Part shown: positions 7,773-16,140 of the stretch, in pieces
Layout of the letters: each line of letters opens with the position of its first letter
Position numbering within the stretch: the stretch's first letter is position 1
DNA from: a bacterium
Lineage (GTDB): Bacteria; UBP6; UBA1177
Assembly (NCBI GenBank): GCA_017405875.1
Contig: JAFQZM010000022.1
Span: 62,001-126,000 of the forward strand
Direction of reading: 5' to 3'
Length of the DNA: 64,000 nt
Notes under the pieces: generated by a model
The model's input: the letters and a program-made list of their open reading frames with translations, nothing else
Told to the model about the DNA's origin: nothing
Database searches by the model: none
Translations under genes and position numbers: made by a program

Positions 7773-8633
7773 ATGAAAAAAATTTTGTTGGTCATGCTTG
7801 TTTGTTCGCTCCTTTTCGCTCTTTCCTGCGGCAGCAGCGATAAAAAGGACGGAAAAACCTCTCTTATCGAAAAGAAGATCGAAATGATCAAAAACGACAA
7901 TCAGGGCAAACCTGTAAAACAGATGGTCGAAATCCTCAAACTCAAAGGTGAGAACGAGGAATTCGTAAAGAAATCAGTTATGAAGATCTATTCCGAAATC
8001 ACCGGAAAAGTCGCTCCTCACCAGCTTGCACAGTTCAAGGAATCTCCGAACAGAAACGTTCAGGTTCCCGGAAATGTTTCAAGAATCCACATCAAAAGCG
8101 ACTATGTTTCTAGTGCGAACGTAATGCTTTTCCTCATGAAAGGAAACGAGCCGGTCGTTTGGGACGAGCTCGAGTTCAACACCGAGAAAAAATACGATTT
8201 CGCTCCCGGCAACTACGATTTCGTTATGATCGTTGACAGACCGGACAACAGCAATGTTTACGTTTTCAAGTATGACCGCAGCTTCAAAGGCGGCGAGCTT
8301 TACTTGGGAGAATTCAAAATCATCGGCAAATACAGCAACTCCGGCGAATGTGCAACAGGTTATCTCCGCGATGACGCTGAAACCTGCATCGCTCCGTCAT
8401 TCAAAATTTTCGACAACTGTGACGCAGGAACACACCTTGTAGAGCACCTCTGCTGCGAAGAAGGATTCAACTTCATCATGGACGGTCAGTGCTCGAGATA
8501 CAGCGACACCGTTGAAAACGTTATCTGCCCGGCTGGTTACCACGAAGGCGGAAAGGGAAGATGCTGCCCGACAGGAATGCTCTTCATCGACGACAAATGC
8601 CAGGTTCCGCCGAAAGAAGAAACGGCAAAATAA
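7773..8633 (+). CDS. Lipoprotein with Cys-rich C-terminus, unknown role
   Basis: The 286-residue protein has a lipobox ending LSC (Cys19), a Lys/Glu-rich helical region (about 25-85), a beta-rich middle (about 90-190), and a C-terminal part with many cysteines (CATGY, ETC, DNC, HLCCEEGF, GQC, VICPAGYH, RCCPTG, DKC). These would form disulfides in the periplasm. The C-terminal pattern looks like repeated C-x(n)-G-(Y/F) units of about 25-30 residues. The start ATG has GGAG six bases upstream. The gene is followed after 12 nt by the small gene at 8646, so it may be the first of a short operon. Function unknown. Confidence 0.65.
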   Translation: MKKILLVMLVCSLLFALSCGSSDKKDGKTSLIEKKIEMIKNDNQGKPVKQMVEILKLKGENEEFVKKSVMKIYSEITGKVAPHQLAQFKESPNRNVQVPGNVSRIHIKSDYVSSANVMLFLMKGNEPVVWDELEFNTEKKYDFAPGNYDFVMIVDRPDNSNVYVFKYDRSFKGGELYLGEFKIIGKYSNSGECATGYLRDDAETCIAPSFKIFDNCDAGTHLVEHLCCEEGFNFIMDGQCSRYSDTVENVICPAGYHEGGKGRCCPTGMLFIDDKCQVPPKEETAK

Positions 8634-8645
8634 CCCGATTTTCTA

Positions 8646-8984
8646 ATGGATCAAAAACTTCTTCCCGAAATAAAACTTTTTAAAGAGCGGTTCAGCGAAT
8701 TTCTTGAAAGTGAAGCTGTACTCAACGGAAAACTGCTTGTGAGAGAGCTTATTTTCCGTTTTGCGACCGTTCAGTTCAGGGATACGCACGGTTTTACGGC
8801 TGGAAAAGTCGAATATATCGCCAAAGTTTTTGATGAAGCTCAGGCTGAATTCGGGAAGATTTTCGAGGATTTCGCTGTTTTCTGCATTGAAAACGGTTTG
8901 GACGAGACTTTTATAAACTCAGAGATGAAGAAATGGCTGACCGAAATTTCGGAAAAAATGGAACTCGAAAAGGCGGAAAGCTGA
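8646..8984 (+). CDS. Small helical protein, unknown
   Basis: The 112-residue soluble protein is predicted mostly helical and acidic, with no Cys pair, signal peptide or recognisable motif. It lacks a strong Shine-Dalgarno sequence. Its position, 12 nt after the lipoprotein gene and overlapping the TonB-domain gene by 52 nt, supports it as a translationally coupled gene. The long overlap is a caution: the downstream gene may start later, although its first membrane segment would then begin close to its N-terminus. Confidence 0.5.
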   Translation: MDQKLLPEIKLFKERFSEFLESEAVLNGKLLVRELIFRFATVQFRDTHGFTAGKVEYIAKVFDEAQAEFGKIFEDFAVFCIENGLDETFINSEMKKWLTEISEKMELEKAES

Positions 8985-10012
8985 TTCTTTTCATTCTGCT
9001 TTCGGTGCTTTTCCACGGGCTGATTTTCTTAATAAAAATCGACCTTTCAACTGATAAAAGCGAAGAGGAGAGTCTCGTTTCGATAAAGTATCTTGATGAT
9101 TCCGCGGCGAAACTTCCGGCGACTCCCGTTCTCCCGCCCAAACCGAAAGAAAAGAAAGAAAATTCCAAGCCGAAAGGGCAGGTTGCTGATATCGCCAAGC
9201 CCAAAATCGAAAAAAAGCCTTCCGAAAGCCGTTTTCTTTCAGAATTCGACAGCTCGGTCGAGAAAGAAACTGTTTCCACTCAGCACGATGACAACATAAA
9301 CGTCCGCGGCGAAGCTCTGAAAAGGCAGCTTGCAAAAAAAGCTGAAAACGTGAAAGTCGAATCCGACGAAAGCATGATGATGCCGATGCAGTCGGCTGAT
9401 GCACAGAAGCCGGAACAGGCTAAAGCCGAAAAAATCAAAAAAGGCGAACTCAAAGGTTTTGAAGGAACTGACGGAAACTATGCGTCAGGGCGTGACAAGG
9501 AGATCGCAGGAAAAATCGATGCAAAGGACGACAAGGATGAAGAAGGCCGCGTGAATGTCGGCGGAAGGTGGATACCCAAAAAACTTCTTCCGTATTTGAA
9601 CGGTGCAGATGCTGTGCTTATGAGTCCGTCGAACGATTTTCTGGAAGATGTTAAAAAGGGTAATGAAACCTATCTCAATACGAGAAAATTCGCATATGCG
9701 GCATATTTCAACAAGATGAAACAGGCAATATCGAGAAACTGGAGTCCTGGAACGGCGATAATCGTGAATGACCCGACCGGCAGAATGTACGGCAGAAAGG
9801 ACAGGTTCACGAAGCTCAAAGTTTTTATTTCGGCTCAGGGAAAACTCGTCAAAGCAAAGGTTATTACGAGCTGCGGAGTCGATTTTTTGGACAGGGAAGC
9901 GATCAACGCTTTCAAAATGGCGGCTCCTTTCGCTCCGCCGCCTGAAGTTCTTCTCAACGAAGACAAACAGCTTGAAATACAGTTCGGATTTATGGTGACA
10001 ACTCATGAATAA
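8933..10012 (+). CDS. TonB-family protein with C-terminal TonB domain
   Basis: The 359-residue protein has the TonB layout: a short cytoplasmic N-terminus, one membrane anchor (about 17-35), a long Pro/Lys/Glu-rich periplasmic spacer (about 40-230), and a C-terminal domain of about 95 residues. That domain includes YFNKMKQAISRNWSPG, LKVFISAQGKLVKAKV and DREAINAFKMAAPFAPPP, the hallmark of TonB C-termini. Proteins of this build transmit energy from ExbBD to outer-membrane transporters, or in Myxococcota serve related envelope roles. No exbB or exbD is nearby. The gene overlaps its upstream neighbour by 52 nt and queC by 8 nt. Confidence 0.75.
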   Translation: MADRNFGKNGTRKGGKLILFILLSVLFHGLIFLIKIDLSTDKSEEESLVSIKYLDDSAAKLPATPVLPPKPKEKKENSKPKGQVADIAKPKIEKKPSESRFLSEFDSSVEKETVSTQHDDNINVRGEALKRQLAKKAENVKVESDESMMMPMQSADAQKPEQAKAEKIKKGELKGFEGTDGNYASGRDKEIAGKIDAKDDKDEEGRVNVGGRWIPKKLLPYLNGADAVLMSPSNDFLEDVKKGNETYLNTRKFAYAAYFNKMKQAISRNWSPGTAIIVNDPTGRMYGRKDRFTKLKVFISAQGKLVKAKVITSCGVDFLDREAINAFKMAAPFAPPPEVLLNEDKQLEIQFGFMVTTHE

Positions 10013-10688
10013 TTCAAAAAAAGCGGTCGTTCTTTTCAGCGGCGGTCTTGATTCCACAACGGTTTTAGTCTATGCGCTGAAACAGGGATACGATGTTTAT
10101 CCGCTCACTTTTTCCTACGGTCAGAGGCATGTGATCGAAATCAAACAGTCGGAAAGAACTCTGGAAAAATACGGACTTCTTAACCGGCAGACGATATTTT
10201 CGATTGATCTGACGCCATTCGTAAACTGCTCGCTTATCAACAAAAATCTTGAAGTGCCGGAATTTGCAGAAAACAGGATTCCTTCGACTTATGTGCCGTC
10301 GAGAAACCTCATTTTTCTTTCGGTTGCATCGGGTTTTGCCGAAACTCTGGGCGCGGAAAAGATTTTCATAGGTGTCAATTCAGTCGATTATTCGGGCTAC
10401 CCGGACTGCCGTCCTGAATTTGTCGAAGCATTCAACAAAACGATTGCCGTCGGCACGAAGCAGGGCGTCGAAAGCGGAATAGAAGTCGTTGCGCCGATCC
10501 TCAATATGTCGAAAAAGGAGATAATCGAACTCGGAATGTCACTTCAAGTTGACTATTCGCTCACACACAGCTGCTACAATCCGACTCCTGACGGGCTTTC
10601 GTGCGGCGTCTGCGACAGCTGCCGCCTCAGACTTGAAGGTTTCAGACAGGCAGGATTTGTTGATCCGCTCAATTATGCGCGCCGATAA
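10005..10688 (+). CDS. queC: 7-cyano-7-deazaguanine synthase
   Basis: The 227-residue enzyme converts 7-carboxy-7-deazaguanine to preQ0 with ATP and ammonia, in queuosine tRNA modification. The N-terminal PP-loop SGGLDSTT (residues 9-16) binds ATP. The C-terminal zinc site is made by a Cys before YNP and by CGVCDSC. Length and motifs are standard for QueC. No other queuosine gene is in view. It overlaps the TonB-domain gene by 8 nt and so is probably translated from the same mRNA, with no obvious functional link. Confidence 0.93.
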   Translation: MNNSKKAVVLFSGGLDSTTVLVYALKQGYDVYPLTFSYGQRHVIEIKQSERTLEKYGLLNRQTIFSIDLTPFVNCSLINKNLEVPEFAENRIPSTYVPSRNLIFLSVASGFAETLGAEKIFIGVNSVDYSGYPDCRPEFVEAFNKTIAVGTKQGVESGIEVVAPILNMSKKEIIELGMSLQVDYSLTHSCYNPTPDGLSCGVCDSCRLRLEGFRQAGFVDPLNYARR

Positions 10689-10690
10689 AA

Positions 10691-10722
10691 CTTGTTTTTC
10701 ATCATCTTTTCTTTAAAATTTC
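10691..10722 (+). promoter_or_regulatory. T-rich promoter of the lipoprotein gene at 10751
   Basis: TTGTTT (10692-10697) and TAAAAT (10714-10719) with a 16-nt spacer, 31 bases before the start codon. The 32 bases 10691-10722 match 15508-15539, upstream of rdgB, at 29 positions without gaps. This suggests a shared regulator or a common promoter class. Confidence 0.5.
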
Positions 10723-10750
10723 TGCCGTTGACCTTTTTTAGGAGGAAAAA

Positions 10751-11917
10751 ATGAAAAAAATTTGGTTGGTTTTGATTTTGGCTTGTGTTTTCGTGCTTTC
10801 AAGCTGCGGTGACAGCAAAAGCCCGACAAAAGTTGAAGAACCTGACGAAACGCCGGTTGAAACGGACGATGCGGAAGAAGTTCCTGATGCTGAAGTTCCT
10901 GATGAACCTGCAGACAGCAACACGGAATTCGACCCTGAACGTCCAGGTTACACCGTTGAATTTAACATTATTGACATTGATATGATGGGACAGGGACAGT
11001 CAATGGCAATCGGATACTTCATGAAGACGGCGCGTGAAGATCTGGAAGAAGGCGAAGCCGTAGACGTAACGCTTGATACTTGCGTTATGGGTGAATCTTC
11101 TCCGCGTGTTCCGAGCTGTACAAGCAAAGCCGACTGTGCTCCGGAACAGGAATGTGTTCCTGAATATGACAACCAAAGCGGTCAGGCTATCGAAAACAGC
11201 GAGCACTGCGAAACTCCGAACAGAGCTTCTCTTGATGTAGGACCGGTTGAGATCGCAGGTTTTAACGGAGGTCCTTATCCGTTTGCTTACGAGCCGGGAG
11301 ATCAGGTTTACAAGATGAATGGAACCGGCGACGGCAGTATTGACCGTTCTCTTATTGCATACGGTGTCGATTATACGATTCGCGGCGAAAATATGCTGCC
11401 TGACGATCTTAATTCGCTTTCGGCAACATTTAGGATGCCGCCCGCACTGCAGTTGATTGAACCGGCTGCAACGGAAGGCGGAACATTCGGCGCTGCGATC
11501 GCAATTGACAACTCCAAACCGCTTAAATTTGTCTGGGAAGGCAACGGCGGACAGGGTTATATCGACATTACAATCACGGCGGCACAGTCGCTCGCCAATA
11601 CGGTTTCTGTAACATGCAAAGTTATTGACGACGGCGAATTTACGGTTCCGGAAGAGTTCGCTTCACAGCTTGTTTTCGGTGGCGGCGGTGACGGAATGAT
11701 GGATCAGATGCTCAGTATGATGAACATGGTTATTTTTGACCGTCACACTGAATCACCGATTACCGGCGACGGAATATCTGTCGGTAAAGTTTCATCGGAA
11801 CAGCTTATTATGGCAAATGTTATGCCTACCGGATCAAATACGGAACCGATTCCTGATCCTGAACCTACCAATGAACCTGAACCGGATCCTAATCCTGAAG
11901 GACCTGAAGGCGAATAA
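10751..11917 (+). CDS. Acidic lipoprotein, unknown role
   Basis: The 388-residue protein has a lipobox ending SSC (Cys19) and a Glu/Asp/Pro linker to about residue 65. A beta-rich domain of about 300 residues follows, with six Cys in the stretch around residues 110-155 (DTC, PSC, ADC, QEC, HC). The tail is a Pro/Glu repeat (PEPTNEPEPDPNPEGPEGE). The start has AGGAGG six bases upstream. The domain is not one I recognise; the tail could span the peptidoglycan or be surface exposed. It has its own promoter and precedes the GNAT gene by 8 nt. Confidence 0.65.
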   Translation: MKKIWLVLILACVFVLSSCGDSKSPTKVEEPDETPVETDDAEEVPDAEVPDEPADSNTEFDPERPGYTVEFNIIDIDMMGQGQSMAIGYFMKTAREDLEEGEAVDVTLDTCVMGESSPRVPSCTSKADCAPEQECVPEYDNQSGQAIENSEHCETPNRASLDVGPVEIAGFNGGPYPFAYEPGDQVYKMNGTGDGSIDRSLIAYGVDYTIRGENMLPDDLNSLSATFRMPPALQLIEPAATEGGTFGAAIAIDNSKPLKFVWEGNGGQGYIDITITAAQSLANTVSVTCKVIDDGEFTVPEEFASQLVFGGGGDGMMDQMLSMMNMVIFDRHTESPITGDGISVGKVSSEQLIMANVMPTGSNTEPIPDPEPTNEPEPDPNPEGPEGE

Positions 11918-11925
11918 TCTCCATA

Positions 11926-12465
11926 ATGAAAATTATCCGCGTCAACAAAGATCTGATTCTCAAGGAGTTGGAACTTAGTGACGCGGAATATATCTTCAAA
12001 ACAATCGATTCACAGCGTGGATATCTCGGCGAATGGCTTCCGTTCGTCGAATTTACGAAGAGCGTGAAAGATTCTCTCGACTATGTCAATTCAGTTGTAA
12101 CTATGCCGGAAGAGTGCAAGGAATGGCAGTTTGCTGTTTTTTTCGGTGATGATTTTGCGGGACTTGCCGGATTCAAAGGAACCGACAGGCTTAATAGGAA
12201 AAGCGAGATCGGCTACTGGCTGAAAGAGGATTTCCAGCATCGCGGCATAATGACCGAATCAGTGCGCGCTTTGATAAAATTCGGCTTCTCTGAGCTCGGT
12301 CTCAACAGGATCCAGATAAAGTGCGCCCCCGACAACGTCAAAAGCAACAAAATCCCGCAAAGACTCGGTTTTCATCTTGAAGGGATCGAGCGTGACAGCG
12401 AATTCGTGCGAGTTGGCGTTTTCCGTGACGCCAATGTGTGGAGTCTTCTGAAAAAAGAGTTTTGA
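11926..12465 (+). CDS. GNAT acetyltransferase of the RimJ/RimL type
   Basis: The 179-residue protein has the GNAT fold of the RimJ/RimL/SpeG group (Acetyltransf_3). An early L-x-x-L-x-x-x-D-A segment is followed by IGYWLKEDFQHRGIMTESVRAL, which covers beta-4 and the acetyl-CoA loop (QHRGIM), and by LNRIQIKCAPDNVKSNKIPQRLGF, the conserved N-x-x-S-N-x-(I/V)-x-x-x-x-GF motif. Such enzymes acetylate protein N-termini or small molecules with acetyl-CoA in the cytoplasm. The substrate cannot be told. It starts 8 nt after the lipoprotein gene without a strong ribosome-binding site. Confidence 0.82.
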   Translation: MKIIRVNKDLILKELELSDAEYIFKTIDSQRGYLGEWLPFVEFTKSVKDSLDYVNSVVTMPEECKEWQFAVFFGDDFAGLAGFKGTDRLNRKSEIGYWLKEDFQHRGIMTESVRALIKFGFSELGLNRIQIKCAPDNVKSNKIPQRLGFHLEGIERDSEFVRVGVFRDANVWSLLKKEF

Positions 12466-12468
12466 ATG

Positions 12469-12553
12469 AGCGGCGCTTCGTGATCCGGTTGCGGCGCTTT
12501 TCGGGATTCCGTGATTCCGGTATTCCGAGATCTCGTTATTTTGTTGCGCCGCT
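12469..12553. repeat. Intergenic octad repeat element, copy 2
   Basis: Arms AGCGGCGC (12469-12476) and GCGCCGCT (12546-12553) form a perfect 8-bp inverted repeat. Inside is the tandem octad series CGGGATTC, CGTGATTC, CGGTATTC, CGAGATCT, CGTTATTT (12502-12541). A second GCGGCGC lies at 12491-12497. The element fills the convergent gap between the GNAT gene and lipA, and its right arm lies within the last codons of lipA, so the SGATK end of LipA is encoded by the repeat. Confidence 0.7.
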
Positions 12554-13396
12554 GATCATGCTTTGGTGAATTTCCTTCGCGTTGAATGAACTTCTGACAA
12601 ATCTGCCAGAGTAAACTTCTTTGAATCCGATCGACAAACCGTAGTCGCGCAGTTCGTCAAATTCAGCCTGAGTGTAATCCTTTTCGACAGGGATGTGCTG
12701 CAGCGACGGGCGGAAATACTGCCCGATTGTCATTATATCGCAGCCGACATCGCGCAGATCGCGCATCAGAGCGTGAACTTCTTCGATGTTTTCTCCGACC
12801 CCGAGCATTATTCCGGATTTTGTGATAAAACCTTTGCGTTTCATATAGCAGAGAACGTCAAGCGAGCGTTTGTAGTCAGCCTGCGGACGCACTTTCGGGT
12901 AGAGTGATGGTATCGTTTCGACGTTGTGGTTGAAAACGTCTATCGGTGAATCAGCTACGATATCCAAATTTTCCTTTATTCCGAGAAAATCGGGGGTCAG
13001 GACTTCAACCAGCGTGTCGGGAGAAAGCTCTTTGACTTTTTTAACAGTTTCGGCAAAGTGCGCCGCTCCGCAGTCGGGGAGATCGTCTCTCGTTACCGAA
13101 GTTATGACTGTGTAGAGCAAGCCTAAATCCTTTACGGCAAGAGCAAGATTTTCCGGCTCATTCGGATCGGGAAGGGGAATATTTTCATTGTGGACGATAT
13201 TGCAGAAGCGGCAGTTGCGGGTGCAGCTGTTTCCCAGAATCAGGAAAGTCGCGGTTCTTTTCTTGAAGCAGTCGCCTATATTTGGGCAGTGCGCCGATTC
13301 GCAGACGGAATGAAGGTGGTGCAGACGCAGGATCTGCTTCATTTCGGCAACGAAAGGAGATTTGAAAGTCGATTTTTTGAGCATTTCTTCAGCCAT
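12536..13396 (-). CDS. lipA: Lipoyl synthase
   Basis: The 286-residue radical-SAM enzyme inserts two sulfurs into octanoyl groups on carrier proteins. Both iron-sulfur sites are visible: the auxiliary cluster in CESAHCPNIGDC and the SAM cluster in CTRNCRFCN. The C-terminal RSS serine that ligates the auxiliary cluster is in GRFVRSSFNA. A longer reading exists up to 13549, but it would overlap rlmN by 89 nt. The ATG at 13396 has GAGG six bases upstream and gives a normal family length. The gene lies downstream of rlmN with a possible promoter in the gap. No lipB or lplA is in view. Confidence 0.9.
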   Translation of the reverse strand: MAEEMLKKSTFKSPFVAEMKQILRLHHLHSVCESAHCPNIGDCFKKRTATFLILGNSCTRNCRFCNIVHNENIPLPDPNEPENLALAVKDLGLLYTVITSVTRDDLPDCGAAHFAETVKKVKELSPDTLVEVLTPDFLGIKENLDIVADSPIDVFNHNVETIPSLYPKVRPQADYKRSLDVLCYMKRKGFITKSGIMLGVGENIEEVHALMRDLRDVGCDIMTIGQYFRPSLQHIPVEKDYTQAEFDELRDYGLSIGFKEVYSGRFVRSSFNAKEIHQSMISGATK

Positions 13397-13429
13397 GATA
13401 AGCCTCATTGAACATTCATAAAACGCGGG

Positions 13430-13458
13430 ATTTAAGCCTTTGAAAGGGCAGTTGTCAA
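13430..13458 (-). promoter_or_regulatory. Possible promoter of lipA
   Basis: On the minus strand, a perfect TTGACA (13458-13453) is followed after 17 nt by TTAAAT (13435-13430), 33 bases before the chosen lipA start. This supports the short lipA start over the one inside rlmN. Confidence 0.5.
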
Positions 13459-13460
13459 GG

Positions 13461-14480
13461 TTAATTTTTGACTCTTCCGAGTTGTCCGCAGGCTGCGAGT
13501 TTGTCTCCGCCGCGCGATTTTCTGATAAGAGCGGTAACGTTTCTGGCAATCAGAATATTCTGAAAATCGATGATTTTTTTCATCGGAGTCGGCTCGAATG
13601 CCGCTCCGTCAAAGGTGTTGAAGGGGATGAGATTGACTTTTGCGTCGTATCTTTTCGCGATTTTTGCGAGTTTTTCGGCATCATCCGGAGTGTCGTTGAA
13701 ATTTTTGAGCATGACATATTCCAAAACGACCATTTTTCGTGAAATCGGGTAGGAGTCTATTGCCTTAAGCAGTGCCGAAAGCGGATATTTTTTATTTATC
13801 GGCATGATTATACTACGTTTTTCATCAGTCACGGCGTGAAGTGAAACTGCGAGGTTGACTTTGGTTTTTTCGCCGAGTTCCACGATTTTATCGGCAACGC
13901 CGGATGTCGAAACGGTGATTTTCCTGTTTGAAAAGTTAAAGCAGAAATCGTCCATTAAAATATTTATTGCGTCAAGCAGGTTTTCAAAGTTTAAAAGCGG
14001 CTCTCCCATTCCCATGAAAACGAGGTTCGTGATTTTCTGTCCGCGCTCTTCGGAAGCGATCTGCGCCGCCAAAACCTGACCGGTTATCTCCGAAACTGTG
14101 AGATCGCGCTTGAAACCGAGACTTCCGGTGCGGCAGAAAGCGCAATGCAAGGGGCATCCCGCCTGAGTAGAAACGCAGAGCGTGCAGCGGGTTTCTTCCG
14201 GAATGATGACAGTTTCGACTACATTTCCGTCAGAAAGTTTGAAAGCGAGTTTCTGCGTGCCGTCGGACGATGTGAAAACTTCTTCGGGCTGCATCGGCGT
14301 GATCGTGAAAAGTTCGGCAAGTTTCGCGCGGTCGTCTTTGCTGATGTTGCTCATTTCGTCGAATGAAAAAACTCTTTTCTGATAGATCCATTGAGTAATC
14401 TGGGTTGCCTTGAACTTTGGAAAACCGTTTTCCAGAAGAAATTCTTCGAGTTTTTTCCTTGTAATATCAAATATTTCCAT
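13461..14480 (-). CDS. rlmN: 23S rRNA/tRNA adenine C2-methyltransferase
   Basis: The 339-residue radical-SAM enzyme methylates C2 of A2503 in 23S rRNA and A37 in some tRNAs. The SAM cluster motif is CPLHCAFC in the first third of the protein, and VFMGMGEPLLN follows as expected. The two other catalytic cysteines are the one in RCTLC/VSTQAG upstream or near it and the late Cys in KLAACGQLG close to the C-terminus. The N-terminal helical RNA-binding part is present, so the protein is full length. Its start lies 2 nt after the prepilin peptidase stop, indicating one operon. Confidence 0.92.
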   Translation of the reverse strand: MEIFDITRKKLEEFLLENGFPKFKATQITQWIYQKRVFSFDEMSNISKDDRAKLAELFTITPMQPEEVFTSSDGTQKLAFKLSDGNVVETVIIPEETRCTLCVSTQAGCPLHCAFCRTGSLGFKRDLTVSEITGQVLAAQIASEERGQKITNLVFMGMGEPLLNFENLLDAINILMDDFCFNFSNRKITVSTSGVADKIVELGEKTKVNLAVSLHAVTDEKRSIIMPINKKYPLSALLKAIDSYPISRKMVVLEYVMLKNFNDTPDDAEKLAKIAKRYDAKVNLIPFNTFDGAAFEPTPMKKIIDFQNILIARNVTALIRKSRGGDKLAACGQLGRVKN

Positions 14481-14482
14481 TT

Positions 14483-15349
14483 TTACCAGCCGAAAAAGAA
14501 TGAAAACATTGAATTTATGATTTCAGTCGGAAGCAGGAACATCACAAGCCCGCCGAAAGCGAGGAACGGACCGAAATAAATTGCGTGTTCGACATCTTTT
14601 TCCTCTTTTGAATTGAGGTCTTCAGCTGAAATGTTGTCTGCAATACGCTTTTTGCCGAATATTAGTTTCGCCGCGAGATAAAAAATTATTCCGCCGAGCG
14701 ATGCGATAAGCAGTATGAAAGGAATCATAACAGGCCCGGTGAACGCGCCGATTGCCGCTAAAATGTAAACATCACCCAAACCCATGCCGATTTTTTTAGT
14801 AACAAGGTAGAAAAGCAGTATTGCAAGCAGAAGAAATCCTGCGCCGACGCCTATTCCTATGAGGGACTGCTGCCAGCTGAAAGTCGGCTCGAAAAAGCTC
14901 CACAAAATTCCCATGAAAATCGGCGGAATTATAACTTTCGAATAGACAAATTGAGTTCTGTAGTCGATCGCAGCCGTTACGACAAGTGCAGAAATGAAGT
15001 AAAGCGGGAGTATCAGACGCGGGTAAAGCCCGAATTTAAGGAATGCAAAAAGGTATAAAAACGCGTTTAAAAGCTCGATTGTCGGATAAATGAGCGAAAT
15101 TTTTTCGCCGCAGCCGGAGCACTTTCCGCGCAGGAAAATCCAGCTGAAAACGGGAATATTTTCATACCACTTTATTTTGTGGTTGCATTTTGTGCATGAA
15201 CTCGGCGGAAAAACGATGCTTTTGCCGAGCGGGATGCGGTAGATGCAGACATTGAGAAAACTGCCGAAAAGAAGCCCGTAAATAAAGACGAAAGCGACCG
15301 AAAACGGCATGAAGCGCTTTGAATTGAGAATAAAGAAAAAATCTTCCAT
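14483..15349 (-). CDS. Prepilin peptidase / N-methyltransferase (A24 family)
   Basis: The 288-residue inner-membrane aspartic protease cleaves the leader of type IV pilins and type II secretion pseudopilins and methylates the new N-terminus. It has an N-terminal GSFLNVCIYRIP segment, a zinc-binding domain with two Cys pairs (CTKC, CSGC), and several membrane helices. The two catalytic aspartates are in AAIDYRTQ and in MGLGDVYILAAIGA. The start is ATG 15349, five bases after AGGAG; a reading from 15412 has no such site. No pilin gene is in the window. The enzyme heads an operon with rlmN, to which it has no known functional link. Confidence 0.88.
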   Translation of the reverse strand: MEDFFFILNSKRFMPFSVAFVFIYGLLFGSFLNVCIYRIPLGKSIVFPPSSCTKCNHKIKWYENIPVFSWIFLRGKCSGCGEKISLIYPTIELLNAFLYLFAFLKFGLYPRLILPLYFISALVVTAAIDYRTQFVYSKVIIPPIFMGILWSFFEPTFSWQQSLIGIGVGAGFLLLAILLFYLVTKKIGMGLGDVYILAAIGAFTGPVMIPFILLIASLGGIIFYLAAKLIFGKKRIADNISAEDLNSKEEKDVEHAIYFGPFLAFGGLVMFLLPTEIINSMFSFFFGW

Positions 15350-15439
15350 TTTTGCTCCTAAAATCAACAAAAAACCCGAAATTTTCGACATAACCGAGGA
15401 AAAGTCAATCAAATTCGGCGGCGCGACCTCTTGCTTTTG

Positions 15440-15495
15440 CGCGCAGTCTTGCCGTAATACCGTAATTCCGTTATTACGTAATCCCGAAGTGCGCG
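15440..15495. repeat. Intergenic octad repeat element, copy 3
   Basis: Short arms CGCGCA (15440-15445) and TGCGCG (15490-15495) enclose the octads CGTAATAC, CGTAATTC, CGTTATTA, CGTAATCC (15453-15484). Direct copies of CCTCTTG lie outside, at 15427-15433 and 15505-15511. The element sits in the divergent gap between the prepilin peptidase gene and rdgB, only 14 bases before the rdgB promoter. Confidence 0.65.
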
Positions 15496-15507
15496 GGTCT
15501 TGTGCCT

Positions 15508-15539
15508 CTTGTTTTTCCTCTGCTTTTCTTTAAAATTTC
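15508..15539 (+). promoter_or_regulatory. T-rich promoter of rdgB
   Basis: TTGTTT (15509-15514) and TAAAAT (15531-15536), 16-nt spacer, 29 bases before the start. It is a near copy (29 of 32 positions) of the promoter at 10691-10722. Confidence 0.5.
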
Positions 15540-15564
15540 CGGCAGTTTGTTTTTGGAGGACGAA

Positions 15565-16140
15565 ATGAAAATAGTTTTTGCTTCGGGAAACCGCGGGAAA
15601 CTGCGCGAGGCAGGTGAGATATTTGCAGGTTTTGAAATTGTTCCGATAAGCGCTTTTTCTGCTTGGCATGCGCCTGATGAAAACGGCTCGACTTTTCTGC
15701 AGAATGCCGTGATAAAGGCAGAAGCTGCTGCGGCTGCAGCTGAAGGAGAGATCGTTCTGGCTGACGATTCAGGCTTGGTCGTTCCGGCTTTAAACGGTGC
15801 TCCGGGAATATTTTCGGCCCGTTTTTCACCTGAAGGAACAGATGCGGCCAACATAAGAAAACTTTTGGGCGAACTTTCAAAAATCGGTGACAGAAACGCA
15901 TACTTTCTCTGCACGGCTGTTCTTATCTTCCCGGACAGAACCGTGATTGCCGCAGAGGGAAGATGTTACGGTAAAATAATTGAAACCGAGCGCGGAAACA
16001 ACGGCTTCGGCTACGACCCGGTTTTTGTGCCAGACGGCTATGAAAAGACTCTGGCGGAACTTTCAGAAGAAGAGAAAAATGCGATCAGCCACCGCGGCAT
16101 GGCTTTTCGAAAAATCATGTCAAGATTGCAGGATTTTTAG
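15565..16140 (+). CDS. rdgB: XTP/dITP diphosphatase (Ham1/RdgB family)
   Basis: The 191-residue house-cleaning enzyme hydrolyses non-canonical purine nucleotides such as dITP and XTP to the monophosphate. The family start motif ASGNRGKLREAGEI is at residues 6-19, the catalytic ADDSGLVVPALNGAPG near 70-85, and the end carries ISHRGMAFRK. The start at 15565 has GGAGGA four bases upstream; the longer in-frame reading from 15502 crosses the promoter. It is transcribed alone and followed by repeat element copy 4. Confidence 0.93.
   Translation: MKIVFASGNRGKLREAGEIFAGFEIVPISAFSAWHAPDENGSTFLQNAVIKAEAAAAAAEGEIVLADDSGLVVPALNGAPGIFSARFSPEGTDAANIRKLLGELSKIGDRNAYFLCTAVLIFPDRTVIAAEGRCYGKIIETERGNNGFGYDPVFVPDGYEKTLAELSEEEKNAISHRGMAFRKIMSRLQDF

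Noticed and set aside
13397-13549. Longer N-terminus for LipA with about 50 extra residues
   Set aside because: It would lie inside rlmN by 89 nt and lacks a ribosome-binding site, while the start at 13396 has GAGG at the right distance and a TTGACA promoter upstream.
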